A stretch of 39,501 nucleotides of DNA from a virus. Each line of letters begins with the position of its first letter. Positions within the stretch are counted from its first letter, which is position 1. The notes beneath the pieces were generated by a model. That model saw nothing but the letters and a program-made list of their open reading frames with translations, did no database searches and was not told the DNA's origin. This document shows, one piece after another, positions 13,914 through 23,040 of this stretch. The stretch lies in IMG/VR virus record IMGVR_UViG_3300027662_000002, positions 1-39,501 of that record, one strand, 5' to 3'. The translations under genes and the position numbers were made by a program.

Positions 13914-14084
13914 ATGGCAACTATCGAGGACCGGACGGACTGGCGGAGCTTCAGCATCCGGGTGCCCGCCGGCGCCTACGAGGCGCTGAAGGCCCGCGCC
14001 CGGCGCGAGCACCGGAGCCTGTCGGCACAGGCGCAGATGTACATCGAGCGCGGCCTGTCCGCACCGGAAGAGGAGGAGCAATGA
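13914..14084 (+). CDS. Ribbon-helix-helix (Arc-type) DNA-binding protein
   Basis: A 56-residue protein with W-R-S-F-S-I-R-V-P as the DNA-contacting beta strand, then helix A (AGAYEALKARARREH), a turn R-S-L-S, and helix B (AQAQMYIERGL). This is the classic Arc/MetJ-type layout. ATG 13914 to TGA 14082-14084 overlaps the ATG of the secreted-protein gene (ATGA), so both form a two-gene unit on the strand opposite to the late genes. It probably regulates its own unit; a short palindrome lies just upstream. Confidence 0.75.
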   Translation: MATIEDRTDWRSFSIRVPAGAYEALKARARREHRSLSAQAQMYIERGLSAPEEEEQ

Positions 14085-14470
14085 GCAGAACCATCACGGC
14101 CCTGATCGCATCGGCCGCAGCCCTGGCCGGGCTGGCGGCCGGCGCGGCGCTTCCCGCAGGCGCGGCCTATCGCGCACCCGCCGTGCGGACGCACAGTGTG
14201 CGGACGCACACTGTGCAGCAGGCGGCAGCCCGCTCGCCGATCTGCAGGCCGCCGCTGCCGGTCCTCAGGGCCAGCGGCAGGATCTCGGCGTATTACTTCG
14301 CGAAACACTGGGACAGCAACACGGCGGTCCTGCTCGGCTACACCGTCGAGTACTGCGGCGGCCTGTCCATTCCCCTGATCCGTTACCTAAACAGGCTGGG
14401 GTGGCTCGGCCGCCATGTGCCGATGCCGAAGGGCATGTACTTCACCGACGAGCGCTGGGCGAAGTACTGA
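14081..14470 (+). CDS. Secreted protein, 129 aa
   Basis: ATG 14081 follows AGGAGG at ideal spacing. Residues 1 to about 28 are a Sec-type signal peptide: MSRTI, then an Ala/Leu/Gly-rich hydrophobic core, then LPAGAA-type cleavage residues. The mature part has a threonine/histidine-rich linker and a Tyr/Leu-rich end with two Cys that could form a disulfide. No family was recognised. It ends directly against the convergent tail gene. With its regulator upstream it looks like a moron whose product acts outside the cell membrane. Confidence 0.65.
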   Translation: MSRTITALIASAAALAGLAAGAALPAGAAYRAPAVRTHSVRTHTVQQAAARSPICRPPLPVLRASGRISAYYFAKHWDSNTAVLLGYTVEYCGGLSIPLIRYLNRLGWLGRHVPMPKGMYFTDERWAKY

Positions 14471-15037
14471 TCACTCGCTCAGGAACACGATCTCCATCGA
14501 CGGGACCCGCCCTGCGGTGGAGACGTCGGTGGAGAACGTGACGCTGCCGATGATCCGGGCCTGGACGTAGTCCTGGCCGCCGCCGATCATCGGGACGACC
14601 TGGGACGCGGACGCGCCGCCGAAGTTCGCGGCGGTGACCGCGACCTCCTCGTCCTGGAACGTGGTCCCGCCGGTTACCTGGACGCCCGCGCCGAGCCACT
14701 GGTTCCCGGCCTGCGCCGTGCCGGTGACCGTGACCTCGTACCACCCGGTGAACGGCGCGTACCAGGCATTGCTGGAAGACCGCCAGCCGTACCCGGTGGT
14801 GCCGTAGGGCCCGAACGGGTCCTCGTCGACCGTGTCCAGCGCGAGGGTGAAGAACGCGTTAGCGCTGGTGATGTTCTGGGTGACGGTCTGCCGGCCCCGG
14901 AACGCGATCCGCTGGGTGCAGAACCCGAGGCTGGCCTGCACCCAGGAGGTCAGGGACGACCCGTCGCCGAGGGTGGCGGGCAGCGGCGCGTACCCGGCGA
15001 TGAACGCGGGGACCGGCGGCGGGGGCCACAGCGGCAT
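14471..15037 (-). CDS. C1q-like minor tail protein, 188 aa
   Basis: After a Pro-rich start, residues 45-188 read as a jelly-roll domain of the C1q/TNF type: an F-F-T-L-A-L-D-T-V strand, a Trp/Tyr-rich Y-A-P-F-T-G-W-Y-E-V-T-V pair and alternating beta strands. A related domain is found in the neighbour at 15039. Its place downstream of the tape measure and minor tail genes suggests a receptor-binding or tail-tip role. ATG 15037 follows the previous stop by one base. Confidence 0.65.
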   Translation of the reverse strand: MPLWPPPPVPAFIAGYAPLPATLGDGSSLTSWVQASLGFCTQRIAFRGRQTVTQNITSANAFFTLALDTVDEDPFGPYGTTGYGWRSSSNAWYAPFTGWYEVTVTGTAQAGNQWLGAGVQVTGGTTFQDEEVAVTAANFGGASASQVVPMIGGGQDYVQARIIGSVTFSTDVSTAGRVPSMEIVFLSE

Positions 15038-15038
15038 G

Positions 15039-16220
15039 TCAGGCCGCCAGCCAGCAGCAGATCAGCCGCGTCGCGTAGGTCTGCTGCACCGCGGCGCCGG
15101 CGCCGCCGGAAGTCGCCTGCCACCCGGCGAGGCTGACCGTGTCCCCGGCGGCGAGCCGGAGCCTCTTCTGCACGATGGCGGCGTTGAGGAACCCGCCGGC
15201 GCTGAAAGCCTGCTGCGAGCCGCCCCACATCGTGAACTTCGTCCCGCCGTTGTAGTTCCCGCTGGTGATCGTCAGCCCGGCGGCGAGGCCGAGCGCGTTC
15301 GCGCTCATCGTCAGCCCGAGCTGCCCGTAGCAGTAGTACAGGCCGCCGTAGGGCGCGGTCCAGGTGAAGGCGCCCGTGCTGAACGCGCCGGAGTTGTCGA
15401 CCGTGACGGCATCGCACTTGATCGTCGTGCCGGTGACGGGAACGGCGGCCTGGGAGCCGAGGGTCTGCGCGGTGCCGGAGTCGTATGCCTCCATGACCGG
15501 CGGCCCGAGCAGGAAGTCGCAGGCGTCGCGGCTGTTCTTGTTCAGGAACGCGCTGGTCACGTACGACGGCGGCGACGGCCACGTGTCGTTCGTGGGGACG
15601 ATCAGCCCCGCCGTGGACGCCCCGGTGCCGCACCACCGCAGCTGGAGCGTCGGGTACTGGTTGATCGTGATCCGGGTGGAGATCGTGGCGTTGGTGGAGG
15701 TCTGGGACGCCGCGGCGACGGCGTAGTCGTTGGCGGACCCGCCGTAGTTCCCGGTGCTGGTGAACTGGATCAGCTTCGCCGAGATGCACTGGTTGTTCCC
15801 CGGCGTGCCGGCGGTCGGGACGTACATCCCGGAGATGTAGACCGGCGCGCCGCCGCCCTGGCTCAGCCCGACGTAGGAGGTGAACACCCCGCCGCCGGAC
15901 TGGTTCGCGGACGGCACCGACGCGATGGCGAGGTACCAGCCGGGGAACATGCCGTAGTACCGCGACGGGTTCACCGAGACCAGATGCCCGTTGTAGGGGT
16001 CCGCGTTCTCGGTGTCCAGCGCTATCTGGGTGGCGGCGCCGCTATTCGGGATCGACGTCGGGTTCACGGTCTGCGCGCCGGAGAAGAACGGCGGGTTCGT
16101 CAGGACCTGAACGGTGCCGCCGACGTCGGCCCGCAGCAGCGGTGCCTTGACCTGCTGGTTCAGCGCGTAGGTCTGCGGTGACGGCAGGTAGACCAGCAAT
16201 CCGCCACTGGTCAGCGGCAT
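15039..16220 (-). CDS. C1q-like minor tail protein, 393 aa
   Basis: Two beta-rich halves: residues about 60-190 with IALDTENADPYNGHL and Y-G-M-F-P-G-W-Y-L-A-I-A, and residues about 225-393 with A-F-T-W-T-A-P-Y-G-G-L-Y-Y-C-Y-G. Both resemble the jelly-roll seen in the 188-aa neighbour. Such modules trimerise and sit at tail tips or fibres of actinophages, where they contact the host surface. ATG 16220. Function is from fold and context. Confidence 0.65.
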   Translation of the reverse strand: MPLTSGGLLVYLPSPQTYALNQQVKAPLLRADVGGTVQVLTNPPFFSGAQTVNPTSIPNSGAATQIALDTENADPYNGHLVSVNPSRYYGMFPGWYLAIASVPSANQSGGGVFTSYVGLSQGGGAPVYISGMYVPTAGTPGNNQCISAKLIQFTSTGNYGGSANDYAVAAASQTSTNATISTRITINQYPTLQLRWCGTGASTAGLIVPTNDTWPSPPSYVTSAFLNKNSRDACDFLLGPPVMEAYDSGTAQTLGSQAAVPVTGTTIKCDAVTVDNSGAFSTGAFTWTAPYGGLYYCYGQLGLTMSANALGLAAGLTITSGNYNGGTKFTMWGGSQQAFSAGGFLNAAIVQKRLRLAAGDTVSLAGWQATSGGAGAAVQQTYATRLICCWLAA

Positions 16221-16226
16221 AACTCA

Positions 16227-16253
16227 CCGCCCGGCAGGAAATCGTACGGGCGG
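16227..16253. terminator. Weak hairpin between tail genes
   Basis: A 7-bp stem CCGCCCG/CGGGCGG with a 13-base loop lies in the 36-base gap between the 1090-aa and 393-aa tail genes. There is no T-run. It may lower read-through or stabilise the mRNA. Confidence 0.25.
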
Positions 16254-16256
16254 GCA

Positions 16257-19200
16257 CTACCAGCCGAGAATGTGAGTTCCGTCCAGCAATCCGAGCGTAG
16301 GGCTGTCGCAGGTAAGAATCTCGGCCTCCGGCGCGGCGTCGATGATCAGCTGCAGGGACCCCTCGGTGATGCCCTTGTCGCCGGACACCAGCCTGCGGGT
16401 GGTCTGCGAGACCCTTCCCGTGATGGGGATGACCAGGCCCCCGCCAGTCGGGGGCCGCGTGTTCACCTGCACCATGTCGGCGACGCTCGCGCCGAGGACA
16501 ACCGGCCATGCGGCGGGGTTGGCGGCGGCGTCGATCGTGATGACCTCGCCGCGCATCAGCGGCGCCTGGTAGGTGGTGGCCAGCCAGTTCGCCAGGTCGT
16601 ACAGCCCCGGCCCGGACCCGATTGACGTGGTCGCGTCGGCGAACAAATAGCCGGTGGCGTTGATCGTGACCGACCCGTACTGCGCCTCGCTCGCGTTCGT
16701 GATCGCGGGGACCTGGGAGGTGACGATGTCCTGCCGGTCGAGCTGGGTGAACTGGATGGCGTTGGCGACCTTCGCCGGGTCGTAGCCCAGGGACGCGGAG
16801 TCGGTGAACGGGATCTCCCCGGCGCTGACGTTGCTGCCCAGGGTCCACCGGGCGGGCTGGCCCCACGCGGCCTGCTTGGACAGCATGAACAGCTCGCCGC
16901 CGGGGGTGACGAACGTCTGGCCGGGGGTGACCGAGCCGGCGATGTTGGTGATCCCCTGACCGGCAGGGCTGCCCGGCAGGTCGGTGCAGGATGCCACCTG
17001 GTCCAGCCCGCCGCCGAGGCCCATCCTGGTTTCCTGCATGATCAGGCGGCGGAACACGGCGTCGGTGGACGCGCCGAGGATCCGCTCCACCCGCTGCGAC
17101 GCCTGATCCCCGGCCATGCCGGTCAGCGCGGCCTCGTAGTGCGTGAGGATCCGCAGCGGGTGCAGGATCCGGGGGAAGATCGCGACCTGGCCGGCGTAGC
17201 CCGCCCAGAACACGCTGTCGCCCTGGACCTGGGTGTTGCTCTCCATCGCCGTCCCGGCGACGCCGTTGACGCAGAGGTACGGCAGGTCGCGGTGCAGCGG
17301 GGTGCTCCAGCTGCCGGACACCTTGGCCACGCCGTTGAGGTACACCGTGAACGTCGTGCTGTTGTAAGTGACGGCGATGTGGGTCAGCGGCGACCCGGCC
17401 GCGTTGTAGTTGACCGAGCTGTCGATCAAGGTGGCGACGTTCCCGACCGGCGACCCGCCGTCCCTCCAGATGACCAGGTTCCCGGACAGGTAGATGACCG
17501 AGATCGCGAAGCCGCAGGAGCGGATGTCGGTGACGGAGATGATGAACGGGTCGGTCGTGGTCGAGAAGTTCGCGGTGACCTGGAACCAGCACTCGATCGT
17601 CGCGCCGCCGGCCGGGGACGGGAAGCCGCTGTCCACGGCGGTGAGGCTGAAGCCGACGGTGTTAACGCCGGACGCGGGCTGGGTCGCGCTCCACATCCCG
17701 GCCTGGGACGAGATCCGGTACTGCGGGTTGATCAGGAACGTGCCCTGCGCCCCCGGCAGCGCCCCGGCGTTCGCGCCGAACGCCTGCGTCAGGGACGGCA
17801 CGCCGCTCTTCGCGGCCCGGACGAACATCGGGTTGCTGTTCCCCGGCGCCAGGTTGGACGCGACCAGCGACCCGGGCAGGTCTGTGCAGGGCCAGACGGA
17901 CTGCGGCGCGTCGGCGAGCATCTCGGCCGGCAGGATGGGCTGCATGTTCTCCTGCAGCGACGTCCACATGTCCGTGATCGTCGCGGCGGTGAACCCCCGC
18001 CACGTCTCGTCCCACTGCTGCGGCAGCCGCTCCACGAAACCGGAGAACGGCACGTACCAGGGCGTCGGGTTCGGCGGCCCCAGCGCGTTCGCCGACCACG
18101 CGGACTGGCTGAGGATCGTCGCGGTGGAGAACGTGGTGTTCCACGGCCCGAGCGGGTACACGATCCCGGGACCGGGCGGCCCCGGCGGGACCGGGGCGGC
18201 GGACGCCGAGAACACCGTCGCGGCGGGCGGGGTGCCGTTGGCCTGGAGGTAGAACGCCGCGTACTGCGTGCCTGCCGGCGCGGGCCCGGTGGTGACCGCC
18301 ATCTCCGCCGGCACCGGGCCCGCCGCCAGGCCCGAGGTATACGTCGCCAGGGTGGCGAAGCCGCCGTCCTGGAAGATGACGACCAGGTTCATCCCGGCGG
18401 CCCAGGCCGGGGAGCACGCGCCCCACGCCGACTGCGTCCACACCTGCCCCGGTGCCGCGAACGCCGACGCGCTGTTGACGAACGGCCCTGCGCCGGACCC
18501 GTTCCCGCTGAACCGGACCTGCCACGCCCCGCCCGGCCAGTAGCAGCGGATCCGCGCCGGGGTCCCCGAGTCCACTCCCGCGGATGACGGGAACGCGGGC
18601 GGCAGGACCGCGCCGGCCGGGTTGTCCAGGGTCAGCACCCCGTCGCCGGTGGCCAGCGCCTGCTGCTCGTACTGCCGGCCCTGCGTGAACGCGAAGTCCA
18701 GCACCGGCGCGACCGCCGGGACCCAGTTCTGGGAATCGGCGGTCGTGTACTGCCCGTCCCCCACCGCGATCTCGGGGATCATCACCGGCCAGCTGGGGTT
18801 CGGCTGGGCCAGCGCCGCCGGTGCCGCGATCAGGCCGCCGAGGACTCCGGACAGGTCCATCGCGGGGCTCGCGGACCACGTCGCGGTCTTCGCGGCCGAC
18901 GCGACCTGCCAGGCCGCGTTCAGCGCCAGGTCCGAGGTGTGGTCGGTGCCGTTGAACGCCACCACGGGGGTCAGCGTCGTCCACCCCGCGCCAGGCCCGG
19001 TGACCTGGGAGGCGTTCCCGCCGGACAGCAGGTCCGACCCGCAGGAGGCGAGCAGGATCGCGGAGGCTCCGGGAGCGGCCGACGTCATCGCCAGCGACGT
19101 CGCGGCGTTCGCGTACCCGGTGACGGGGAGGACCTGCGCGATCCAGTCCGTCATCCCGCCGATGTCCAGCACCGTCATCGCCATCGACAGGACGAACCCG

Positions 19201-19529
19201 GTGGGCTCGGCCTGCACCAGCGCAGACGCCCGGGAGCGGGGGCAGAACCAGGCCACCGACCGGGTCACCCCGGACGGGCTCGAGACCGCGCTGGGCGCGC
19301 CGAGCGGCTCCCACCACGAGTGCGCGTCGTCGGCCACCGACGCGATCGTCACGGCGGGGGAGTTCGGCGGCTGCCGCCACGACACGAGCGCGACGGCCCA
19401 GTCCCCGGCCGGCATCGCGACCGTGATCCCCAGGCCCTGGCACCCGGGCGCGGGGGTCGTGCCGGTGCCCGGCGGGGTCAGCGGCGGGCAGTACGACCCG
19501 GACCACGACGTGAGCACCGACGGCGCCAC
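16257..19529 (-). CDS. Large minor tail protein with LamG-like domain
   Basis: The 1090-residue protein follows the tape measure gene, the position of distal tail and baseplate proteins in siphophages. The N-terminal 230 residues are beta-rich. Residues about 245-310 contain a P-V-L-D-F-A-F-T-Q-G segment like distal tail proteins. Residues about 650-790 look like a LamG/concanavalin fold (A-T-I-E-C-W-F-Q-V-T, H-I-A-V-T-Y-N, F-T-V-Y-L-N-G-V-A). The C-terminal 250 residues resemble tail proteins that assemble on the tip. It probably fuses several tail-tip modules. GTG 19529. Confidence 0.7.
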   Translation of the reverse strand: MAPSVLTSWSGSYCPPLTPPGTGTTPAPGCQGLGITVAMPAGDWAVALVSWRQPPNSPAVTIASVADDAHSWWEPLGAPSAVSSPSGVTRSVAWFCPRSRASALVQAEPTGFVLSMAMTVLDIGGMTDWIAQVLPVTGYANAATSLAMTSAAPGASAILLASCGSDLLSGGNASQVTGPGAGWTTLTPVVAFNGTDHTSDLALNAAWQVASAAKTATWSASPAMDLSGVLGGLIAAPAALAQPNPSWPVMIPEIAVGDGQYTTADSQNWVPAVAPVLDFAFTQGRQYEQQALATGDGVLTLDNPAGAVLPPAFPSSAGVDSGTPARIRCYWPGGAWQVRFSGNGSGAGPFVNSASAFAAPGQVWTQSAWGACSPAWAAGMNLVVIFQDGGFATLATYTSGLAAGPVPAEMAVTTGPAPAGTQYAAFYLQANGTPPAATVFSASAAPVPPGPPGPGIVYPLGPWNTTFSTATILSQSAWSANALGPPNPTPWYVPFSGFVERLPQQWDETWRGFTAATITDMWTSLQENMQPILPAEMLADAPQSVWPCTDLPGSLVASNLAPGNSNPMFVRAAKSGVPSLTQAFGANAGALPGAQGTFLINPQYRISSQAGMWSATQPASGVNTVGFSLTAVDSGFPSPAGGATIECWFQVTANFSTTTDPFIISVTDIRSCGFAISVIYLSGNLVIWRDGGSPVGNVATLIDSSVNYNAAGSPLTHIAVTYNSTTFTVYLNGVAKVSGSWSTPLHRDLPYLCVNGVAGTAMESNTQVQGDSVFWAGYAGQVAIFPRILHPLRILTHYEAALTGMAGDQASQRVERILGASTDAVFRRLIMQETRMGLGGGLDQVASCTDLPGSPAGQGITNIAGSVTPGQTFVTPGGELFMLSKQAAWGQPARWTLGSNVSAGEIPFTDSASLGYDPAKVANAIQFTQLDRQDIVTSQVPAITNASEAQYGSVTINATGYLFADATTSIGSGPGLYDLANWLATTYQAPLMRGEVITIDAAANPAAWPVVLGASVADMVQVNTRPPTGGGLVIPITGRVSQTTRRLVSGDKGITEGSLQLIIDAAPEAEILTCDSPTLGLLDGTHILGW

Positions 19530-19530
19530 G

Positions 19531-22512
19531 TCAGTGGGTCCGTCCCGGCAGCCACAGCTGGTTGCCCATGTTCCGCCCCGTCTGCCGGTTCAGGACCGTC
19601 AGCAGCGTCCGGCCGAGCTCCTGCTCCGCGAGCACCGACCCGGCGTTGTTCACCGTCACCGAGTAGTGGTTGTGCACCTGCATCCCGCCCCCGCCGCCGC
19701 CCGAGGCCGCCGAGGCCAGGGCGGGGGAGACGTGCGCGGCCGACCGCAGGGCCGACGGCAGCGACGGCGCGATCCCGCCCGTCCCGAACCCCGGCCCGGC
19801 CATCCGGGGGGCGGAGAAGTACCGGTTCGCGGCGTGCACGAACCCCGCGCCCAGGCCCCGCACCGCCTCCGGGGTCAGGATGCCCTCGCCCGGCGACAGC
19901 ATCGCCCGCACCGTGTCATGGCCGGGTGCGTAGCCGGGGATGACGCCGCCCGATGCACCGTGAGCGCCCGGGATGGTGATCTGCGGCGGGACGTTGCCGG
20001 TGGTGATGATGTTGAGGTAGACGGTCTTGTCGTGCAGGCCCCGGAGCTGCAGGATCAGGTTGTCCACCTGCCTGGCGGCCCCGCCGGCCGCGTTCCCCGC
20101 CCGCGCGGCGCTGTTCGTGAAGCGGTCCATGCTCCCGGCGGCCTGGATCGCGTAATTGCTGGCCTGCTGCTCGGCCGTCGAGAGGTTGCGCGCGGCCTGG
20201 ACGGCCTGCGGCGAGTTCGCGCCGTACTTCTGGATCGCGGCGGTCAGGGCGTCGACCTTGTCCTGGAAGCCGACGGTCTTCAGCGCCGCCGTCGCGATCG
20301 ACGTGGACATCTGGGAGTTCAGCGCGGCGGCCGTGTTCTTCGCGATGTCAGACAGGTGCGACAGGGCGATGGTGGTGGCGTCGACCTTCTTCTGCAGGTC
20401 GGCCTGGCCGATGCCCTGGTGGTGCACGGCGGCGAGCAGCTGCGGCCAGGTGCGGATGTTCAGTCCCTGCGCCTGCACGAACGCGAGCACCTCGGCCTGC
20501 GCGGTCTTGTTCGACCCGGCGTAGCGGAGCATCGACGAGGCGGCGTCCAGGGCCGCCCGGCTGATCTCCTGCGAGGACGCCGCGCCGAGGACCCCGGCCT
20601 GGCGGAACCAGTCCATCAGCTGCGGCATCGTGGACCCGACGATCTGGTCGAAGTTCGACCACGCTGCCGCGCCGACCGCCGTGTTCTTCGACAGCGCCTC
20701 GCCGAACTGCCTGGCGGTCAGGCTCAGCTGCACGGTCGCGGTGCCCAGGTTGTTCGTGGTCGTCGCCGCGACGGAGCCGATGTTCGACAGGGACGTCGTG
20801 AACGCCGCCAGCCCGGCGGTCCCGCCGGTCACCAGGGTCATGTACTGGTCCAGCGCCTGGTTCAGCTGGGACACCTTGGAGTCCGCCAGGGCGGTGGAGA
20901 TCGCCAGCGCGTTCTCCCCGGCCGCGACCGCACCGGTGCCGGCCCCGGTCTGCGCCAGCCCGATCTCCAGGTTCAGCAGCTCCGTGACCTGCTTGCGGAT
21001 GGCGGCGGTGAGGGCCGCCGTGTCCTGCGCCGCGAGGCCCATCATGACCCCGGCCGCCGCCGCGCCCTTCCAGCCCTCGTGCGAGACGGCCGTCCACTGC
21101 CTGGTCGCCCCCGTGACCTGCGTCAGCTGCCCGGAAAGCTGTGTGACCCCCTTCGCCAGGTTCGACAGGGTGGGCGGCATCGCCTGCACCTGCTGGATCA
21201 GCTGCGTAGTCGCGTCGGCAGTCTGCCGGGTCGCCAGCCACCACAGCCCCAGCCCGGCGACCGTCGCGGCCATCGCTATCCCCAGCGGGCCCATGAGCAG
21301 CGTGACCAGCGGCATCAGGACGCCGTCGAGGAACACCGCCGCCGCGCCCAGGATCCCGAACTCCGCCGCCGCCGCCACGGCCGCGATCCCGGCCTGCACG
21401 AACACCTGCACGATCGCGAGCCGCGAGAGGAACCCGAACACCACCACCAGAAGCTGGCTGTACCGGTACAGCGCCGACATGGACGCCGCGACCCCGATCA
21501 GCCACGCCCCCACCGGGTTGGACGTGAGCGCCACGAACGCCCGCGACAGCCCGACCAGGACGTCCAGCAGGATGTGGGAGACGCCCCACATGTCATTGAT
21601 CGCGTTCGCGAACCCGTGCGCCAGGTTCCCCAGCACCTGGCCCCACTGGATCATGTACTTCACGGCGTTCGCGAAGAACCCGGCGAGCTGTGCGCCCATC
21701 GGGCCCTGAAGATCCATGGTGACCTTCGTCGCGAACGCGGCGAGCACCGTCCCGGCCTGCTGCGCCACCTGCGAGAACGCGCCGAACCGCCCGGTCAGGT
21801 CATTGATCACCGACCCGAAGATGATGTAGGCGTCGGGGGCCATGGCCGCGCTGACCTGCCCGAAGTTCACGCCCAGGGCGTGCAGCGGCCCGACGGAGTT
21901 CAGGAGCGCCCCCCGCAGGCTCCCCGACGCGACGTACAGGTTGCTCATCTGGTCGTAGATGTGCACGAACGCGGGGTACATCCCGGCGGCAGCCGCGCCG
22001 AGGGCCACCAGCGCCGGGATCGCCGTCGCCGCGACCTCCACGGTCCCCATCACGATCCAGTGCAGGGCCGCCCCGGTCAGCCGCAGGCCGCCCGCCATCA
22101 TCCCCGTCGCGGCGGCCGTCCGCGCGCCCGCCCCGGACATGTCCGTGCCGATCCGCACCGTCGCGCCGCCCAGCCCGGCCATGGCGGCCTTCAGCGCCTC
22201 GACCTGGGCTATCGCGCCGGCGACCGGCCCGGAGATCCCGGACACCGACGCCGTGACGGAGATGTGCTTGCTGTCCAGGGCCGCCATCGCCGACGCGAGC
22301 CCGGCCACGGCCCTGGTCGCCCTGTCCATCGACGACGCGATCACCGTCGCCGCGTCGTTGGCCGCCAGCGCCAGCGCCGCGACCGCGTCCTCCGCTTCCT
22401 TGTTGGCGGCGGCGAACTCGGCGGCCTTCGCGATCCCGGCATCGAGACCGGCAAGGTAACGGGTCAGATCGGAAATGAAGGCTTGCTCTACGCTCTCAAG
22501 ATTCTCGGCCAA
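19531..22512 (-). CDS. Tape measure protein
   Basis: The 993-residue protein is the longest late product apart from its neighbour. It is Ala-rich and helical, with long hydrophobic stretches at about residues 160-200 and 345-425, and a His/Gly-rich segment near the end. This is typical of siphophage tape measures, which set tail length and pass into the cell. It follows the tail tube and chaperone genes. The start is TTG 22512; its GGGAGG site can pair with CCTCCC right before the TTG. At about 1.5 A per residue a tail near 150 nm would be expected (inference). Confidence 0.85.
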   Translation of the reverse strand: MAENLESVEQAFISDLTRYLAGLDAGIAKAAEFAAANKEAEDAVAALALAANDAATVIASSMDRATRAVAGLASAMAALDSKHISVTASVSGISGPVAGAIAQVEALKAAMAGLGGATVRIGTDMSGAGARTAAATGMMAGGLRLTGAALHWIVMGTVEVAATAIPALVALGAAAAGMYPAFVHIYDQMSNLYVASGSLRGALLNSVGPLHALGVNFGQVSAAMAPDAYIIFGSVINDLTGRFGAFSQVAQQAGTVLAAFATKVTMDLQGPMGAQLAGFFANAVKYMIQWGQVLGNLAHGFANAINDMWGVSHILLDVLVGLSRAFVALTSNPVGAWLIGVAASMSALYRYSQLLVVVFGFLSRLAIVQVFVQAGIAAVAAAAEFGILGAAAVFLDGVLMPLVTLLMGPLGIAMAATVAGLGLWWLATRQTADATTQLIQQVQAMPPTLSNLAKGVTQLSGQLTQVTGATRQWTAVSHEGWKGAAAAGVMMGLAAQDTAALTAAIRKQVTELLNLEIGLAQTGAGTGAVAAGENALAISTALADSKVSQLNQALDQYMTLVTGGTAGLAAFTTSLSNIGSVAATTTNNLGTATVQLSLTARQFGEALSKNTAVGAAAWSNFDQIVGSTMPQLMDWFRQAGVLGAASSQEISRAALDAASSMLRYAGSNKTAQAEVLAFVQAQGLNIRTWPQLLAAVHHQGIGQADLQKKVDATTIALSHLSDIAKNTAAALNSQMSTSIATAALKTVGFQDKVDALTAAIQKYGANSPQAVQAARNLSTAEQQASNYAIQAAGSMDRFTNSAARAGNAAGGAARQVDNLILQLRGLHDKTVYLNIITTGNVPPQITIPGAHGASGGVIPGYAPGHDTVRAMLSPGEGILTPEAVRGLGAGFVHAANRYFSAPRMAGPGFGTGGIAPSLPSALRSAAHVSPALASAASGGGGGGMQVHNHYSVTVNNAGSVLAEQELGRTLLTVLNRQTGRNMGNQLWLPGRTH

Positions 22513-22513
22513 C

Positions 22514-22530
22514 GGGAGGAGTCACCTCCC
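22514..22530 (-). promoter_or_regulatory. Ribosome-site hairpin before the tape measure start
   Basis: On the minus strand GGGAGG-TGACT-CCTCCC places the only ribosome site of the tape measure gene in a 6-bp stem ending one base before TTG 22512. The loop holds the TGA of the upstream gene. A ribosome ending there would open the stem, giving coupled translation. This is inferred from pairing only. Confidence 0.5.
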
Positions 22531-23040
22531 CCATACGGCCGCCATGAAAGCGCTGATCCCGGCCCGTTCCAGTGAGCCGTTAACGATGGTCTCGTCCACT
22601 GCGACGTCCATGTAGGGGTAAGCAGGAATTTTCACCGTGTGCCTGACCCAGCCGCGCCGGCGCACCTCGCCAGGGCCGATGTAGGCCACCCAGAGCCACA
22701 TCCAGGGCTTCCCTGTGTGCACCGCGCCCCACTGGAGCGTGGCCGAGTAGATCGCCTTCGGCGCGACGATCGACGTCGCGACCCCCCCGGACCCGGTGCC
22801 GGGAGTCCTGATCACCGACCCGGCGAGGCTCCCGTGCTTCCCGCCGGGCATGAATGCGGGAGGCCTGCCCGGAACCGCCGGTGTCCGGGTGACCGGCTCA
22901 TGCTCGCCGGATTCATGCAGGGTGTAGCCGACCAGATGCTCTTTGTACGTCTCCGCGATGGCGTCCACCACGGGAACGGCGGCGGCCTCCACCCGCGCCC
23001 TGATGGCCTCCAGGTAGCCGGGCAGCTCGGCCGGCGTCAC
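22522..23040 (-). CDS. HK97 gp10-like tail or neck protein, 172 aa
   Basis: The N-terminal helix, the segment G-S-L-A-G-S-V-I-R and the basic R-R-R-G-W-V-R loop resemble HK97 gp10-type proteins of the head-tail joining region. Those usually lie before the tail tube gene, whereas here the gene lies after the chaperone. GTG 23040 overlaps the stop of the frameshifted chaperone (GTGA). The assignment is tentative. Confidence 0.5.
   Translation of the reverse strand: MTPAELPGYLEAIRARVEAAAVPVVDAIAETYKEHLVGYTLHESGEHEPVTRTPAVPGRPPAFMPGGKHGSLAGSVIRTPGTGSGGVATSIVAPKAIYSATLQWGAVHTGKPWMWLWVAYIGPGEVRRRGWVRHTVKIPAYPYMDVAVDETIVNGSLERAGISAFMAAVWGR

Noticed and set aside
14832-16181. A 449-residue plus-strand frame
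   Set aside because: Shadow of the C1q-like tail genes; low-complexity Arg/Gly/Val sequence without a start signal.
17662-19506. A 614-residue minus-strand frame
   Set aside because: Lies in another frame of the 1090-aa minor tail gene; Arg/Gly/Ala-rich, no motif.
18622-22575. A 1317-residue open frame on the plus strand
   Set aside because: It is antisense to the tape measure and minor tail genes, is extremely rich in Arg, Gly and Pro, and results from G/C-rich third positions of the real genes.
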